Assembly (NCBI RefSeq): GCF_900538805.1
Contig: NZ_UPZP01000029.1
Location: forward strand, 1-24,491
From: an uncultured Dialister sp.
GTDB lineage: Bacteria > Bacillota > Negativicutes > Veillonellales > Dialisteraceae
Reading direction: 5' to 3'
DNA: 24,491 bases
A program made the position numbers and the translations under genes. Under the pieces are notes generated by a model that saw only the letters and a program-made list of their open reading frames with translations, searched no databases and had not been told where the DNA came from. This document shows, in pieces, positions 1 to 6,827 of this stretch. Within the stretch, counting starts at the first letter, position 1, and each line of letters starts with the position of its first letter.

Positions 1-3
1 CAG

Positions 4-76
4 GGGTGTACGACGCTGCAAGCCGGATTGATACTCTACGCTGACCTGACTGCCAAACGGCAGCCTTCCCGCCGAC
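4..76 (+). repeat. 73-bp exact direct repeat, copy 1
   Basis: Positions 4-76 read identically to 11777-11849. The segment includes a small dyad with arms CTGCC/GGCAG around an AAA loop. It ends inside the left terminal repeat of the miniature element at 64-160. It is not protein coding by any sign I can see. The complete identity over 73 bases suggests recent duplication, gene conversion or strong constraint. Confidence 0.9.
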
Positions 77-160
77 TTGTATTTAATAGCATTTGCCTCA
101 TAAGTGCCGCGTACCAAGATTCTTCGCCTGCGGCTCAGAATGACCATGAGGGCGGGAAGG
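64..160 (+). mobile_element. Miniature inverted-repeat element, copy 1
   Basis: This is a 97-bp segment bounded by perfect 10-bp inverted repeats, CCTTCCCGCC at 64-73 and GGCGGGAAGG at 151-160. It contains the module reading GATTCTTCG..CTCAGAATGAC. Related copies lie at 2118-2213, 11838-11958, 12026-12126 and 22191-22287, in both orientations. It has no coding capacity, so if mobile it would need a transposase from elsewhere. From memory, GATTCTTCG-type motifs of this kind recur in many bacterial genomes and give spurious short peptides. Mobility is inference; I could not define target-site duplications. Confidence 0.6.
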
Positions 161-330
161 TTAGCACGTAACGCAGTCTGTCGTCTGATTTCTGATGTCT
201 ATCGTCTAATTCACGTCCCTATCCTCCGTCGCCTCCGGCGCCACCCCCTTCCTGGGGAAGGGGGCTCTGGCTCTTCGTCATGTAAAACTTCTGACACTAA
301 GGGCAGGCACGTAACGCTGACTACATACTC

Positions 331-521
331 ATCGCCGCCGAAGGCGGCGATACCACAACCCTCAGCCCGAAGGGCTGTCAAACCTTAGAACCCTAAGAAC
401 CTTCTGAACCCTCACGCCGCAGGCGTGTCCAGAAGCGGCGATACCACACCTTCTGAACCCGCCCGCTGGAAGCGGGCAGAACCCTTTGAACCTTTTGAAC
501 CCGGGGCCGCATCAGCGGCCC
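331..521 (+). repeat. Forward-polarity hairpin array at the 3' end of the EamA gene
   Basis: This is a run of short dyads joined by near-constant linkers of the type GTCAAACCTTAGAACCCT. Examples are CGCCGCC-GAA-GGCGGCG (333-349), AGCCC-GAA-GGGCT (364-376) and a final GGGCCGC-ATCA-GCGGCCC (504-521). Period-9 GAACCNTTT repeats lie just before the last hairpin. Read on the minus strand, the array starts at the stop codon of the EamA gene, which falls in the loop of the last hairpin. This is the same arrangement seen on the plus strand after 21683. It may help terminate or stabilise that transcript (inference). Confidence 0.75.
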
Positions 522-1384
522 TTTATCCATGCCGGCAGACGGATTGTTCCTCCGGCGGCCCACACGCCCAGAAGGATGAGGGCGGCGCCTGTGAGTTCTC
601 CTATGCCCATGTTTTCACCGAGGAAGAAGTAGGCGAAGATGGCGGCGAAGACCGGTTCCAGGGAGAAAATGAAGCCTGCCCTTTCGGGGGTGGTATATTC
701 CTGGGCCACGGCCTGCACGGTGAAGCCGTAGGCGGAGGAGAAGACTGCAAGCCCCAGGATGGCACTCCATTCGGGAAGGGTGGAAGGGAGCCTTGGCGTT
801 TCCAGGAGGAGGGAGGCGGCGCCGGCCATGAGGCCTGCAAAGCCCATCTGCCATATGCCCAGAAGCAGGCTGTCTACTTTGGAGACGAAGGTATTGGTGA
901 AGAGAATGTCCAGGGCGTAAAGGAAGGCCGCCAGCAGGCAGAGCACGAAACCCTTGTCCAAGGTGATGGAGGTGACACCGTTCAGAATGAAAAGACCGGC
1001 GGTGACGATGGCGGTGCCTGCCATGATGGGCAGGGAGGGCATCTTCCGTATGTAGAGACCGTGAAGGATGGGGACCATGATGACGGAGGTGGAAATAAGG
1101 AATCCGGCGGTGGAGGCGGAGGTGCCGATGACACCGTAAATGACGCCGATGAAGACGCCGGCAATGAGAAAGCCGGTGATGGCGCTGTATTTCAGTATTT
1201 CCCGGTCGGTCTTCCTGATACGCTTCATGAAGAAGGGGAGAAGGAGGAAGAAGGCAAAAAGACAGCGCAGCGCCGCAATGGAGATAGGCGGCATGGTCTC
1301 TGCGCCCAGTTTCATAAATCCGTAGGAACTGCCCCACACGAAGGCGGCAGTAAAAAGAAAAAAATCGGCTTTCCGCTGGCTCAT
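512..1384 (-). CDS. EamA/DMT-family transporter
   Basis: This is a 290-residue polytopic inner-membrane protein with about ten hydrophobic segments arranged as two repeated EamA domains of about 140 residues each, the usual size and layout of the drug/metabolite transporter superfamily. The N-terminal segment FVWGSSYGFMKLG and the second-repeat stretch SSAYGFTVQAVAQ followed by a hydrophobic helix are typical. Family members move amino acids, metabolites or drugs; the substrate cannot be read from sequence. The start at 1384 is supported by AAGGAG (1391-1396 on the opposite strand) a few bases upstream. The gene is divergent from the flavin-reductase-like gene. Its stop codon lies inside a GC-rich hairpin at the edge of a repeat array. 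Confidence 0.9.
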   Translation of the reverse strand: MSQRKADFFLFTAAFVWGSSYGFMKLGAETMPPISIAALRCLFAFFLLLPFFMKRIRKTDREILKYSAITGFLIAGVFIGVIYGVIGTSASTAGFLISTSVIMVPILHGLYIRKMPSLPIMAGTAIVTAGLFILNGVTSITLDKGFVLCLLAAFLYALDILFTNTFVSKVDSLLLGIWQMGFAGLMAGAASLLLETPRLPSTLPEWSAILGLAVFSSAYGFTVQAVAQEYTTPERAGFIFSLEPVFAAIFAYFFLGENMGIGELTGAALILLGVWAAGGTIRLPAWIKGR

Positions 1385-1434
1385 AGTGACTCCTTGTAAG
1401 AATATTTACTTTCGGTATTTTATCATAATTCCTC

Positions 1435-1463
1435 TTTAGAAATATATAAGAAAATGGTATAAT
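1435..1463 (+). promoter_or_regulatory. Promoter of the flavin-reductase-like gene
   Basis: A perfect TATAAT (1458-1463) is preceded by the extended -10 bases TG (1455-1456). The -35 candidate TTTAGA (1435-1440) is 17 bp upstream and matches four of six consensus positions. The gene starts 36 bp downstream of the -10. Confidence 0.7.
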
Positions 1464-1498
1464 CCGTATAGAATTTATTGAATGAGAGGAGACCTGCT

Positions 1499-2014
1499 AT
1501 GTCTTTTAAAGAAATCCCTGTGGAAGAATGTGGACTGAATCCGTTTACCAATCTGGCCGATTACTGCATTGTCACCGCAGGAAATAAAGAAAAATGCAAT
1601 CCCATGCTTGTGACCTGGGGCGGCTTCGGTGTCATGTGGAGAAAGCCGGTGGCTTCCATCTATATCCGCCAGAGCCGTTTCACCAAGACCATTCTGGATG
1701 CCCAGGACTATTTCACACTGTCCTTCCCACCGGTATCCTTAAAGCCAAAGGAAAGCTACATGGGCTCCCACTCCGGAAGGGACGGCGACAAATTCGAAGG
1801 CAGCGGCCTTCATCCCTATGCTATTGGTGACGAAGCGGTGGGTCTGGAAGAAGCGGACCTGATCCTGGTGTGCCGGAAGATTTATACCCATGAAATGAAG
1901 GAAGAGTTCTATACGGACAAGGAAACCTACGAAAGATGGAATTCCGGCAGACAGGCCGGCAATAACCACAGCATTTACATGGGAGAAATCGTGAAAGTTC
2001 TGAAAAAGTGCTGA
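1499..2014 (+). CDS. Flavin reductase-like domain protein
   Basis: This is a 171-residue cytoplasmic protein that matches the FMN-binding split-barrel (flavin reductase-like) family. Recognisable parts are the N-terminal NCNPMLVTWGGFGVMW-like strand region, the strand with KPVASIYIRQSRFTKTIL, and YFTLSFPP, which normally line the FMN site. Such proteins bind FMN and reduce flavins or act as small oxidoreductases; the physiological partner is unknown. I chose the ATG at 1499 because GAGAGGAG ends about 8 bases before it. A TTG further upstream (1478) would place the ribosome site inside the gene. It is a single-gene unit with its own promoter and a strong terminator. Confidence 0.85.
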   Translation: MSFKEIPVEECGLNPFTNLADYCIVTAGNKEKCNPMLVTWGGFGVMWRKPVASIYIRQSRFTKTILDAQDYFTLSFPPVSLKPKESYMGSHSGRDGDKFEGSGLHPYAIGDEAVGLEEADLILVCRKIYTHEMKEEFYTDKETYERWNSGRQAGNNHSIYMGEIVKVLKKC

Positions 2015-2021
2015 GAAATGA

Positions 2022-2066
2022 AAAATCCCCGCCGGTCATGAAATCATGACCGGCGGGGATTTTATT
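2022..2066 (+). terminator. Rho-independent terminator after the flavin-reductase-like gene
   Basis: Left arm 2022-2041 and right arm 2044-2063 form a perfect 20-bp inverted repeat with a GC-rich centre and an A/T-rich base, ending in TTTTATT. It starts 8 bases after the stop codon. The symmetric A and T ends would let it act in both directions. Confidence 0.92.
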
Positions 2067-2576
2067 GTGGAAAGGCTTCCTATTCGGCGTGGCAGAACTA
2101 CTGTGTTTAGAAATTTTCTTCCCGCCTCCCACCTGTCATCCTGAGCGTTAGCGAAGGATCTCGGTAAAAGTAGTAAGTGAGAGAAAATTCGTTAAATGCC
2201 AGTCGGCGGGAAGCAGCCTGCCAATGGTTTCCTGTCCGGCATGGGGGCCATGTGATTCATAGCAGCAGGAAACTGTTTACGAATGGTTTCCTATCCGGCG
2301 TGGCGCCGATGGCGTTTCAAAGCGGCAGGAAACTGTTCGCGAATGGTTTCCTATCCGGCATGAAGCCGATGTGTTTCATAGCGATAGGAAACTGTTCGCG
2401 AAGGGTTTCCTATCCGGCGTGGCGCCGATGGCGTTTCATAGCAATAGGAAACTGTTTGCAAATAGTTTCCCATCCGGCGTGGCGCCGGTGGTGATTCATG
2501 ACGGCAGGAAACTGTTTACGAATGGTTTCCTACTCAAACATGACACCACTGCGGTTCCATCACCACAGAAAACTTT
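2067..2576. repeat. 60-bp tandem repeat array with paired dyads
   Basis: About five and a half units of 60 bp (one of 59) run from about 2214 to 2570, marked by GGAAACTGTT at 2268, 2328, 2387, 2447 and 2507. A degenerate unit occurs at about 2068-2100, before the inserted miniature element. Each unit carries two dyads: AGGAAAC...GTTTCCT with a loop of about 12 bases, and a CCGGCG-TGG-CGCCGG type dyad whose stem varies between units. The array fills the space between two convergent genes. No gene is seen; the open frames across it arise because the period is a multiple of three. Confidence 0.85.
2118..2213 (-). mobile_element. Miniature inverted-repeat element, copy 2
   Basis: This 96-bp segment has perfect 9-bp ends, CTTCCCGCC (2118-2126) and GGCGGGAAG (2205-2213). 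The inner module GTCATCCTGAGCG..AAGGATCTCGG is the inverted form of the one in the copy at 64-160. Sequence on both sides resembles parts of the 60-bp repeat unit, so the element appears inserted into that array (inference). Confidence 0.6.
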
Positions 2577-3851
2577 CTATCGTCTATCTTCTACGTCTCC
2601 CTCCAGCACCATATCCGAACTCTTCAAAGTGCCTTCTTTTCTTCTCTTTTCAAATTCCGCCGTGGCGGTGAAGAGGACGTCGCTGGAGCTGTTTAGGGCT
2701 GTTTCACAGGCGTCTTCCAGTACGGAGATGATGAATCCCACGCCCACCACCTGCATGGAGATGTCGTTGCTGATGCCGAAGGAGGCGCAGGCTACGGGGA
2801 TGAGGAGGAGGGAGCCGCCGGCGACTCCGGAGGCTCCGCAGGCGCCGATGGTGGCTACCAGGCAGAGGAGGAAGGCCGTGGGGATGTCTACTTCAATGCC
2901 TAGGGTGTGGGCGGCGGCCAGGGAGAGGACGGAAATGGTGACGGAGGCGCCGGCTGTATTGACTGCAGCTCCCAGGGGGATGGAAATGGTGTACATGTCC
3001 GGGTCCAGTCCCAGACGGCGGCATAGGGAGAGGTTTACCGGAATATTGGCGGCACTGCTTCTGGTGAAGAAGGCATAGACACCGCTTTCCTTCAGGGTGG
3101 TGAGTACCAGGGGGTAGGGATTTTTATGAATCCTTGTGAAAACAAGGAGCGGGTTCATTACCAGGGCTACGGTGCCGTAGGCGCCAATAAGGACGGCCAG
3201 AAGCTTCATATAGCCAAGGAGGGCGGAAAGGCCTTCGCTGCCTACGGAATTGGCCACCAGTCCCATAATGCCAAGGGGCGCCAGGTGGATGACCCAGCCC
3301 ACGATTTTGGTGACTGCTTTGGCGGTATCATCAAGCATTCTTTTCGTGTGGTCACTGCCCATGGATTTCATGGCAATGCCGAAGATGACTGCCCAGAGGA
3401 GGATGCTGATGTAATTGGCATTCAAGAGGGCGCTCACCGGATTGTCGATGGTGCTCATGACCAGGTTGAAAAGCACTTCTCCTATACCGCTGGGCGGCGC
3501 TGTATTTCCCACTTCCGCACCGGTCTCAAGGGAGAGGGTGGTGGGGAAGAGGAAGGAAAAGGACACGCCGATAATGGAAGCCAGGAAAGTGCTTGTCATG
3601 TACAGGGTGACGATGGGCTTCATGCTGCCCTTCTGGTCTGGCTTTTTTTGTGCAATGGCGTTGATGACAAGGAAGAAAACCAGCACCGGAGCCACGCTTT
3701 TCAGGGCTTTCACGAAAAGGTCGCCGAATACCTTGAGCAGCGGCACCGACTGTGGCAGGGTCACTGCCAGCACGATGCCTATCACCAGGCCCAGGGCAAT
3801 CTGGTGAATCAGCTTGATATGGGAAAGAATGGATTGTATCTTGGAAATCAA
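2577..3851 (-). CDS. sstT: Serine/threonine:sodium symporter SstT
   Basis: This 424-residue inner-membrane symporter of the dicarboxylate/amino acid:cation (DAACS) family takes up serine and threonine with Na+. It aligns closely along its length with E. coli SstT (414 residues) as I remember it: GLFVGALK-like FGDLFVKALKSVAPVL near the N-terminus, ESGVYAFFTRSSAANIPVN in the re-entrant serine-rich hairpin, then SIPLGAAVNTAG, ACGASGVAGGSLLLIP and CETALNSSSDVLFTA. I place the start at TTG 3851 because AGGAGG lies six bases upstream. An upstream in-frame extension to 3923 would add a polar 24-residue tail and cover the promoter. The last residues and the stop codon come from a GATAGAC-type heptamer repeat. 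Confidence 0.95.
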   Translation of the reverse strand: MISKIQSILSHIKLIHQIALGLVIGIVLAVTLPQSVPLLKVFGDLFVKALKSVAPVLVFFLVINAIAQKKPDQKGSMKPIVTLYMTSTFLASIIGVSFSFLFPTTLSLETGAEVGNTAPPSGIGEVLFNLVMSTIDNPVSALLNANYISILLWAVIFGIAMKSMGSDHTKRMLDDTAKAVTKIVGWVIHLAPLGIMGLVANSVGSEGLSALLGYMKLLAVLIGAYGTVALVMNPLLVFTRIHKNPYPLVLTTLKESGVYAFFTRSSAANIPVNLSLCRRLGLDPDMYTISIPLGAAVNTAGASVTISVLSLAAAHTLGIEVDIPTAFLLCLVATIGACGASGVAGGSLLLIPVACASFGISNDISMQVVGVGFIISVLEDACETALNSSSDVLFTATAEFEKRRKEGTLKSSDMVLEGDVEDRR

Positions 3852-3894
3852 AGGGGTCCTCCTATATATGTAAAAAGAAGCATTACGGTTTTTA

Positions 3895-3923
3895 ATTATA
3901 CGCTTATAATTCAGGGAACGCAA
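3895..3923 (-). promoter_or_regulatory. Promoter of sstT
   Basis: Read on the minus strand, TTGCGT (3918-3923) and a perfect TATAAT (3895-3900) are separated by 17 bp. They lie about 45 bp upstream of the proposed TTG start. This supports the shorter sstT reading. Confidence 0.65.
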
Positions 3924-3935
3924 TGAGTTTTAGAC

Positions 3936-3990
3936 GAAAGAAGATAGAAGATAGACGATAGAAGATAGATGAAAGAAGATAGAAACTTCC
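3936..3990 (+). repeat. Period-7 microsatellite, GATAGAA type
   Basis: Tandem heptamers of the type GATAGAA/GATAGAC/GATAGAT fill this stretch between the divergent sstT and efflux promoters. Shorter runs occur at 2577-2598, 5625-5672, near 200 and near 11990. Confidence 0.8.
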
Positions 3991-4035
3991 GGACAGCCTT
4001 CCGTTCTTTTTCCATATAAACTTTCAACAGGATAG

Positions 4036-4064
4036 TTGTAATTCAAATTTGAATTTGATAAAAT
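4036..4064 (+). promoter_or_regulatory. Efflux operon promoter with palindromic operator
   Basis: TTGTAA (4036-4041, four of six -35 matches) and TAAAAT (4059-4064) are 17 bp apart. The spacer is almost filled by the perfect 16-bp palindrome AATTCAAATTTGAATT (4040-4055). A dyad between -35 and -10 is a classic position for a TetR-family repressor. The sixth gene of this operon encodes such a repressor, which suggests autoregulation (inference). Confidence 0.65.
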
Positions 4065-4119
4065 AAGGACATAAAAGATGATAGTTTCTTTCATATGCTG
4101 CTCATAAGGAGGTGGCGGT

Positions 4120-5634
4120 ATGGATAGGAAAAAGAAAGCAGCCCTTGGCGCAGTTTCCCTGCTGTCGGCTGCTTTTTGCTTGTTTCCCCTGGCGGCGAGG
4201 GCAGAGGAGCCGTTGAATTTGGAGAAAACTTCCTGGACCGCTCTGACGGGAATATACGAAAATCCCTATTTCACAGAAACGAAGGGAGCCTCCCTGTCGC
4301 CGGAAGTGCTGTCGGAGTGGTGGAAGGTCTTTCATGATGACACGCTGGACTCTCTCATTTATACAGCCCTTGACCGGAACCGTGATTTAGCGCAGGCGGA
4401 GTCCCGGCTGAAGCAGGCCCGGGAAGCACTGGGCATGACCAAGGCATCCCTGGTGCCCTGGGTACATGCAGGCGCCGGCTGGGTAAGGGCACAGGCACCG
4501 GAAGGGGCGATTTCCGACGTGACACCGGCGGCGCTGGAAAAAGTGCCAGGCATGACCATTGACAACAGCCATAACCTTTCCTATGCAGGACTGGATGCCT
4601 CCTGGGAGCCCGATTTCTTTGGCAAAAACAGGGCCAAAGTGAAGGCTTCGGAAAAATCGCTGGAGGCACAAAGGGGCATGCTTTACTCTACATGGGTATC
4701 CCTTTCGGCGGAGGTGGCCATGAATTACATCACCCTCCGCACCCTGCAGGAAGAGCTGGCGGTGACAGAGGCCCATATCCAAAACCAGAAGGAAAATCTC
4801 TCCCTCCTTCAGGTGAATGAAAACACCGGTCTTCTTTCTGCTCTTCCCGCCGACCAGGCATCCTACACACTTCATGAATCGGAGGCCAAGGTGCCGGAAC
4901 TGAAGACGGAAATCGCAGCTGCGCTGAACCGGATTTCCATTCTCACCGGCACCGTGCCGGGAGCGCTGAATGAAAAACTCCTGACCCCGTCGCCCCTTCC
5001 GGACGTCGACAGCACCCTGTACAACGCCATTCCAGCGGAGGTGCTCCGCCAGCGGCCCGATGTGCATGCGGCGGAAATGGCCTGGGCGGCGCAGATAGCT
5101 AAAACCAGGGAAGCCAGGGCGGAAATGAAACCGAAGTTTTCCATCCTCGGCGTGCTGGGCCTGGCGGCCCTTTCCGGCGGCCTCTTCTCCGCCGGCAGTC
5201 ACGCCTTCGGCATCATGCCCCAGGTGACGTACCCTCTTTTCAACGGCGGCGCCCTCAAAAGAAATGTGAGGGTGCAGAGCGAAAAGGAAAAGGAAATGCA
5301 GGCGGCCTATGAAAATACGGTGCTCAAAGCAGCCGGTGAAGTACGAAGCGCCATGACCGCCGTGAGCCAGGACAAAATCCGGAAGGATTCCCTGGAAAAG
5401 GGGCGGGATAAGGCAAAGGAGGCGCTGGATCTTTCGCAGAATCAGTTCACCTATGGCCTTTCCGACTACATGAACGTACTGGATGCTCAGCGCCATTGCC
5501 TCTCTCTGGACCAAAACTATACCCTGTCCAAGGGAAAAGAGCTCACCGACATGGTGGCCCTCTTCAAAGCCCTGGGCGGCGGATGGAAGCCGCTGGATGA
5601 GAAAGAGGGAGAGAAGATGGAGGGTAGAAGATAG
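4120..5634 (+). CDS. TolC/NodT-family outer-membrane efflux protein
   Basis: This 504-residue protein has a cleavable signal peptide (MDRKKK, hydrophobic stretch, then LAARA before EEP). No lipobox cysteine is seen at the expected place, unlike many NodT lipoproteins. The body has the two OEP repeats typical of trimeric outer-membrane channels. Typical pieces are WWKVFHDDTLDSLI, the helix RDLAQAESRLKQAREALG, RQRPDVHAAE at the start of the second repeat, and YPLFNGG. It should form the exit duct for the adaptor and ABC pump encoded downstream. AAGGAGGT lies 6-7 bases before the ATG. The gene ends within a heptamer repeat that supplies the stop codon. Its presence implies an outer membrane. Confidence 0.93.
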   Translation: MDRKKKAALGAVSLLSAAFCLFPLAARAEEPLNLEKTSWTALTGIYENPYFTETKGASLSPEVLSEWWKVFHDDTLDSLIYTALDRNRDLAQAESRLKQAREALGMTKASLVPWVHAGAGWVRAQAPEGAISDVTPAALEKVPGMTIDNSHNLSYAGLDASWEPDFFGKNRAKVKASEKSLEAQRGMLYSTWVSLSAEVAMNYITLRTLQEELAVTEAHIQNQKENLSLLQVNENTGLLSALPADQASYTLHESEAKVPELKTEIAAALNRISILTGTVPGALNEKLLTPSPLPDVDSTLYNAIPAEVLRQRPDVHAAEMAWAAQIAKTREARAEMKPKFSILGVLGLAALSGGLFSAGSHAFGIMPQVTYPLFNGGALKRNVRVQSEKEKEMQAAYENTVLKAAGEVRSAMTAVSQDKIRKDSLEKGRDKAKEALDLSQNQFTYGLSDYMNVLDAQRHCLSLDQNYTLSKGKELTDMVALFKALGGGWKPLDEKEGEKMEGRR

Positions 5635-5672
5635 AGAATAGAAGGTAGACGATAGAAGATAGAAGATAGAAG
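5625..5672 (+). repeat. Period-7 microsatellite at the 3' end of the outer-membrane factor gene
   Basis: GATAGAA, GATAGAC and GGTAGAA units run in tandem. The repeat begins inside the last codons of the upstream gene, whose final residues GRR and stop TAG are repeat sequence. The same happens at the sstT 3' end. Confidence 0.8.
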
Positions 5673-5674
5673 CA

Positions 5675-5774
5675 AGGGTCCTTACGGACCCTCGGGCCCG
5701 AAGGGCCCGTCCACCTTCCCCTCTGAACCCTTTGAACCTTTTGAACCATTTGAACCCTCACGCCCGCAGGGCGT
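5675..5774 (+). repeat. Intra-operon hairpin array
   Basis: Three strong dyads lie in the 167-bp gap: AGGGTCC-TTAC-GGACCCT (5675-5692), CGGGCCC-GAA-GGGCCCG (5693-5709) and ACGCCC-GCA-GGGCGT (5760-5774). Period-9 TTTGAACC repeats lie between the second and third. The polarity is that found upstream of other genes. With no clear T tract, full termination is unlikely; the array could change the ratio of the channel to the pump (inference). Confidence 0.75.
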
Positions 5775-5801
5775 GTCCATTATATAAAAGAGGTGCATAC
5801 T

Positions 5802-6821
5802 ATGTTAGACAAAATCAAGGAACACAAAAAGGCCTCCGTCCTTGCAGCCCTTCTTCTTGTGCTGATACTGGGATTTGGACTGTACCAGTACAGGAACCAC
5901 AAAGCGGCGGAGGAGGCTGCGCGGCAGCTGGTGCTGTATGGCAATGTGGACCTTCGGGAGGTGTCCCTTGCCTTTAAGAACAGTGACCGTATTTCCGATA
6001 TCCTTGTGGAGGAAGGGGATGCGGTGACGAAGGGACAGGTGCTGGCGAAGCTGGATACGGCGGACCTGGAGCACCGCATGGATATTACCCGTTCCCAGAT
6101 CGACGCCCAGCAGGCGGTGGTGGATAAGCTCCACAACGGCACCAGGGCAGAGGATTTGCGGAGCGCCGAGGCGAAGGTGAAGGAAGCTCGGGCAGAGAAG
6201 GATTTTCTGGCCTCCGATTACCAGAGGAAGCAGGATGCCTTCGAGGCTTCCGGCGGAAAGTCCGTGAGCCGCCAGGTGCTGGAGGATGCGAGAACGAAGC
6301 TCAACGTGGCAGAAGCCAAAGTGAACGAAGCGGAGGAAGCGCAGAATCTGGCGGTGGCAGGTCCCCGGAGTGAAGATGTGGCTGCCGGGGAAGCCCAGCT
6401 GGATGCGCTGCAGAATACGCTGAAGCAGGAAGAATACACCCTGTCCCAGTCGGAGCTCATTGCGCCCCAGGACGGCGTGGTCCGTTCCCGCTTAATGGAG
6501 GTGGGGGACATGGCTTCTCCCCAGAAGCCGGTGTTCCGTATTTCCCTGAATACGAAGAAATGGGTGCGGGTGTATGTGAAGGAAGGAGACCTTGGCAAAA
6601 TCCATGAAGGCATGGATGCAGAGGTCTATACGGACAGCGATTCGAAAAATCCGGTGAAGGGGCAGATCGGCTATATTTCCTCCACCGCCGAATTTACGCC
6701 GAAAAATGTGGAAACTTCGGAGCTCCGCACGGCCCTTCTCTATGAGGTGCGGGTATATGTGAGGGATCCGGAAAATAAACTTCGCATGGGCATGCCGGCT
6801 ACCGTAAAAATCGGACTGTAA
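5802..6821 (+). CDS. ybhG: YbhG-like HlyD/MFP periplasmic adaptor
   Basis: This 339-residue membrane-fusion protein has an N-terminal hydrophobic anchor (KKASVLAALLLVLILGFGLY) and then the first half of a lipoyl/barrel-sandwich domain (SDRISDILVEEGDAVTKGQVLAKLD). A long alpha-helical coiled-coil hairpin follows (residues about 85-205, rich in E, A and K), then the second lipoyl half (SELIAPQDGVV) and a beta-barrel with WVRVYVKEGDLGKI. It should bridge the ABC pump and the outer-membrane channel. I chose ATG 5802 over GTG 5793 because AGAGG lies 8 bases upstream of the ATG. The order adaptor, double ATPase, two permeases matches E. coli ybhGFSR. Confidence 0.9.
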   Translation: MLDKIKEHKKASVLAALLLVLILGFGLYQYRNHKAAEEAARQLVLYGNVDLREVSLAFKNSDRISDILVEEGDAVTKGQVLAKLDTADLEHRMDITRSQIDAQQAVVDKLHNGTRAEDLRSAEAKVKEARAEKDFLASDYQRKQDAFEASGGKSVSRQVLEDARTKLNVAEAKVNEAEEAQNLAVAGPRSEDVAAGEAQLDALQNTLKQEEYTLSQSELIAPQDGVVRSRLMEVGDMASPQKPVFRISLNTKKWVRVYVKEGDLGKIHEGMDAEVYTDSDSKNPVKGQIGYISSTAEFTPKNVETSELRTALLYEVRVYVRDPENKLRMGMPATVKIGL

Positions 6822-6827
6822 AGGGTG

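Larger units (their letters stand above)
1..511. repeat. Intergenic repeat mosaic, no gene
   Basis: No credible gene is seen here; the open frames are made of repeats shared with other gaps of the window. In order it holds a 73-bp segment identical to one at 11777-11849, a miniature element at 64-160, a patch resembling the gap sequence near 11980-12020, a CTTCC-loop-GGAAG hairpin near 250, and the forward hairpin array from 331 onward. The same modules recur in the same order in the 11.5-12.4 kb gap. The right end runs into the 3' end of the minus-strand EamA gene. Confidence 0.8.

Noticed and set aside
104..388. Small protein-coding gene in the first gap
   Set aside because: It is built from the miniature-element module and hairpin repeats; its peptide contains the ILRLRLRMT-type string that arises from this repeat.
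425..1399. Long plus-strand open frame of 324 codons opposite the EamA gene
   Set aside because: It is the antisense shadow of a clear membrane protein. The product is a polar Gly/Glu-rich string with no family resemblance, and no ribosome site is seen.
2214..2575. CRISPR array from AGGAAAC..GTTTCCT repeats at 60-bp spacing
   Set aside because: The would-be spacers are similar to each other and no cas genes are nearby, so this is an ordinary tandem repeat.
2177..3078. Repetitive protein with 20-residue repeats (RKLFTNGFLSGVAP type)
   Set aside because: The period of 60 bp keeps frames open by arithmetic. One 59-bp unit breaks the frame, the frame runs into the antisense of sstT, and no ribosome site is present. 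A nucleic-acid repeat explains it better.
3852..3923. N-terminal extension of SstT
   Set aside because: It would cover the TATAAT promoter and the AGGAGG site. The shorter TTG start gives a length close to known SstT proteins.
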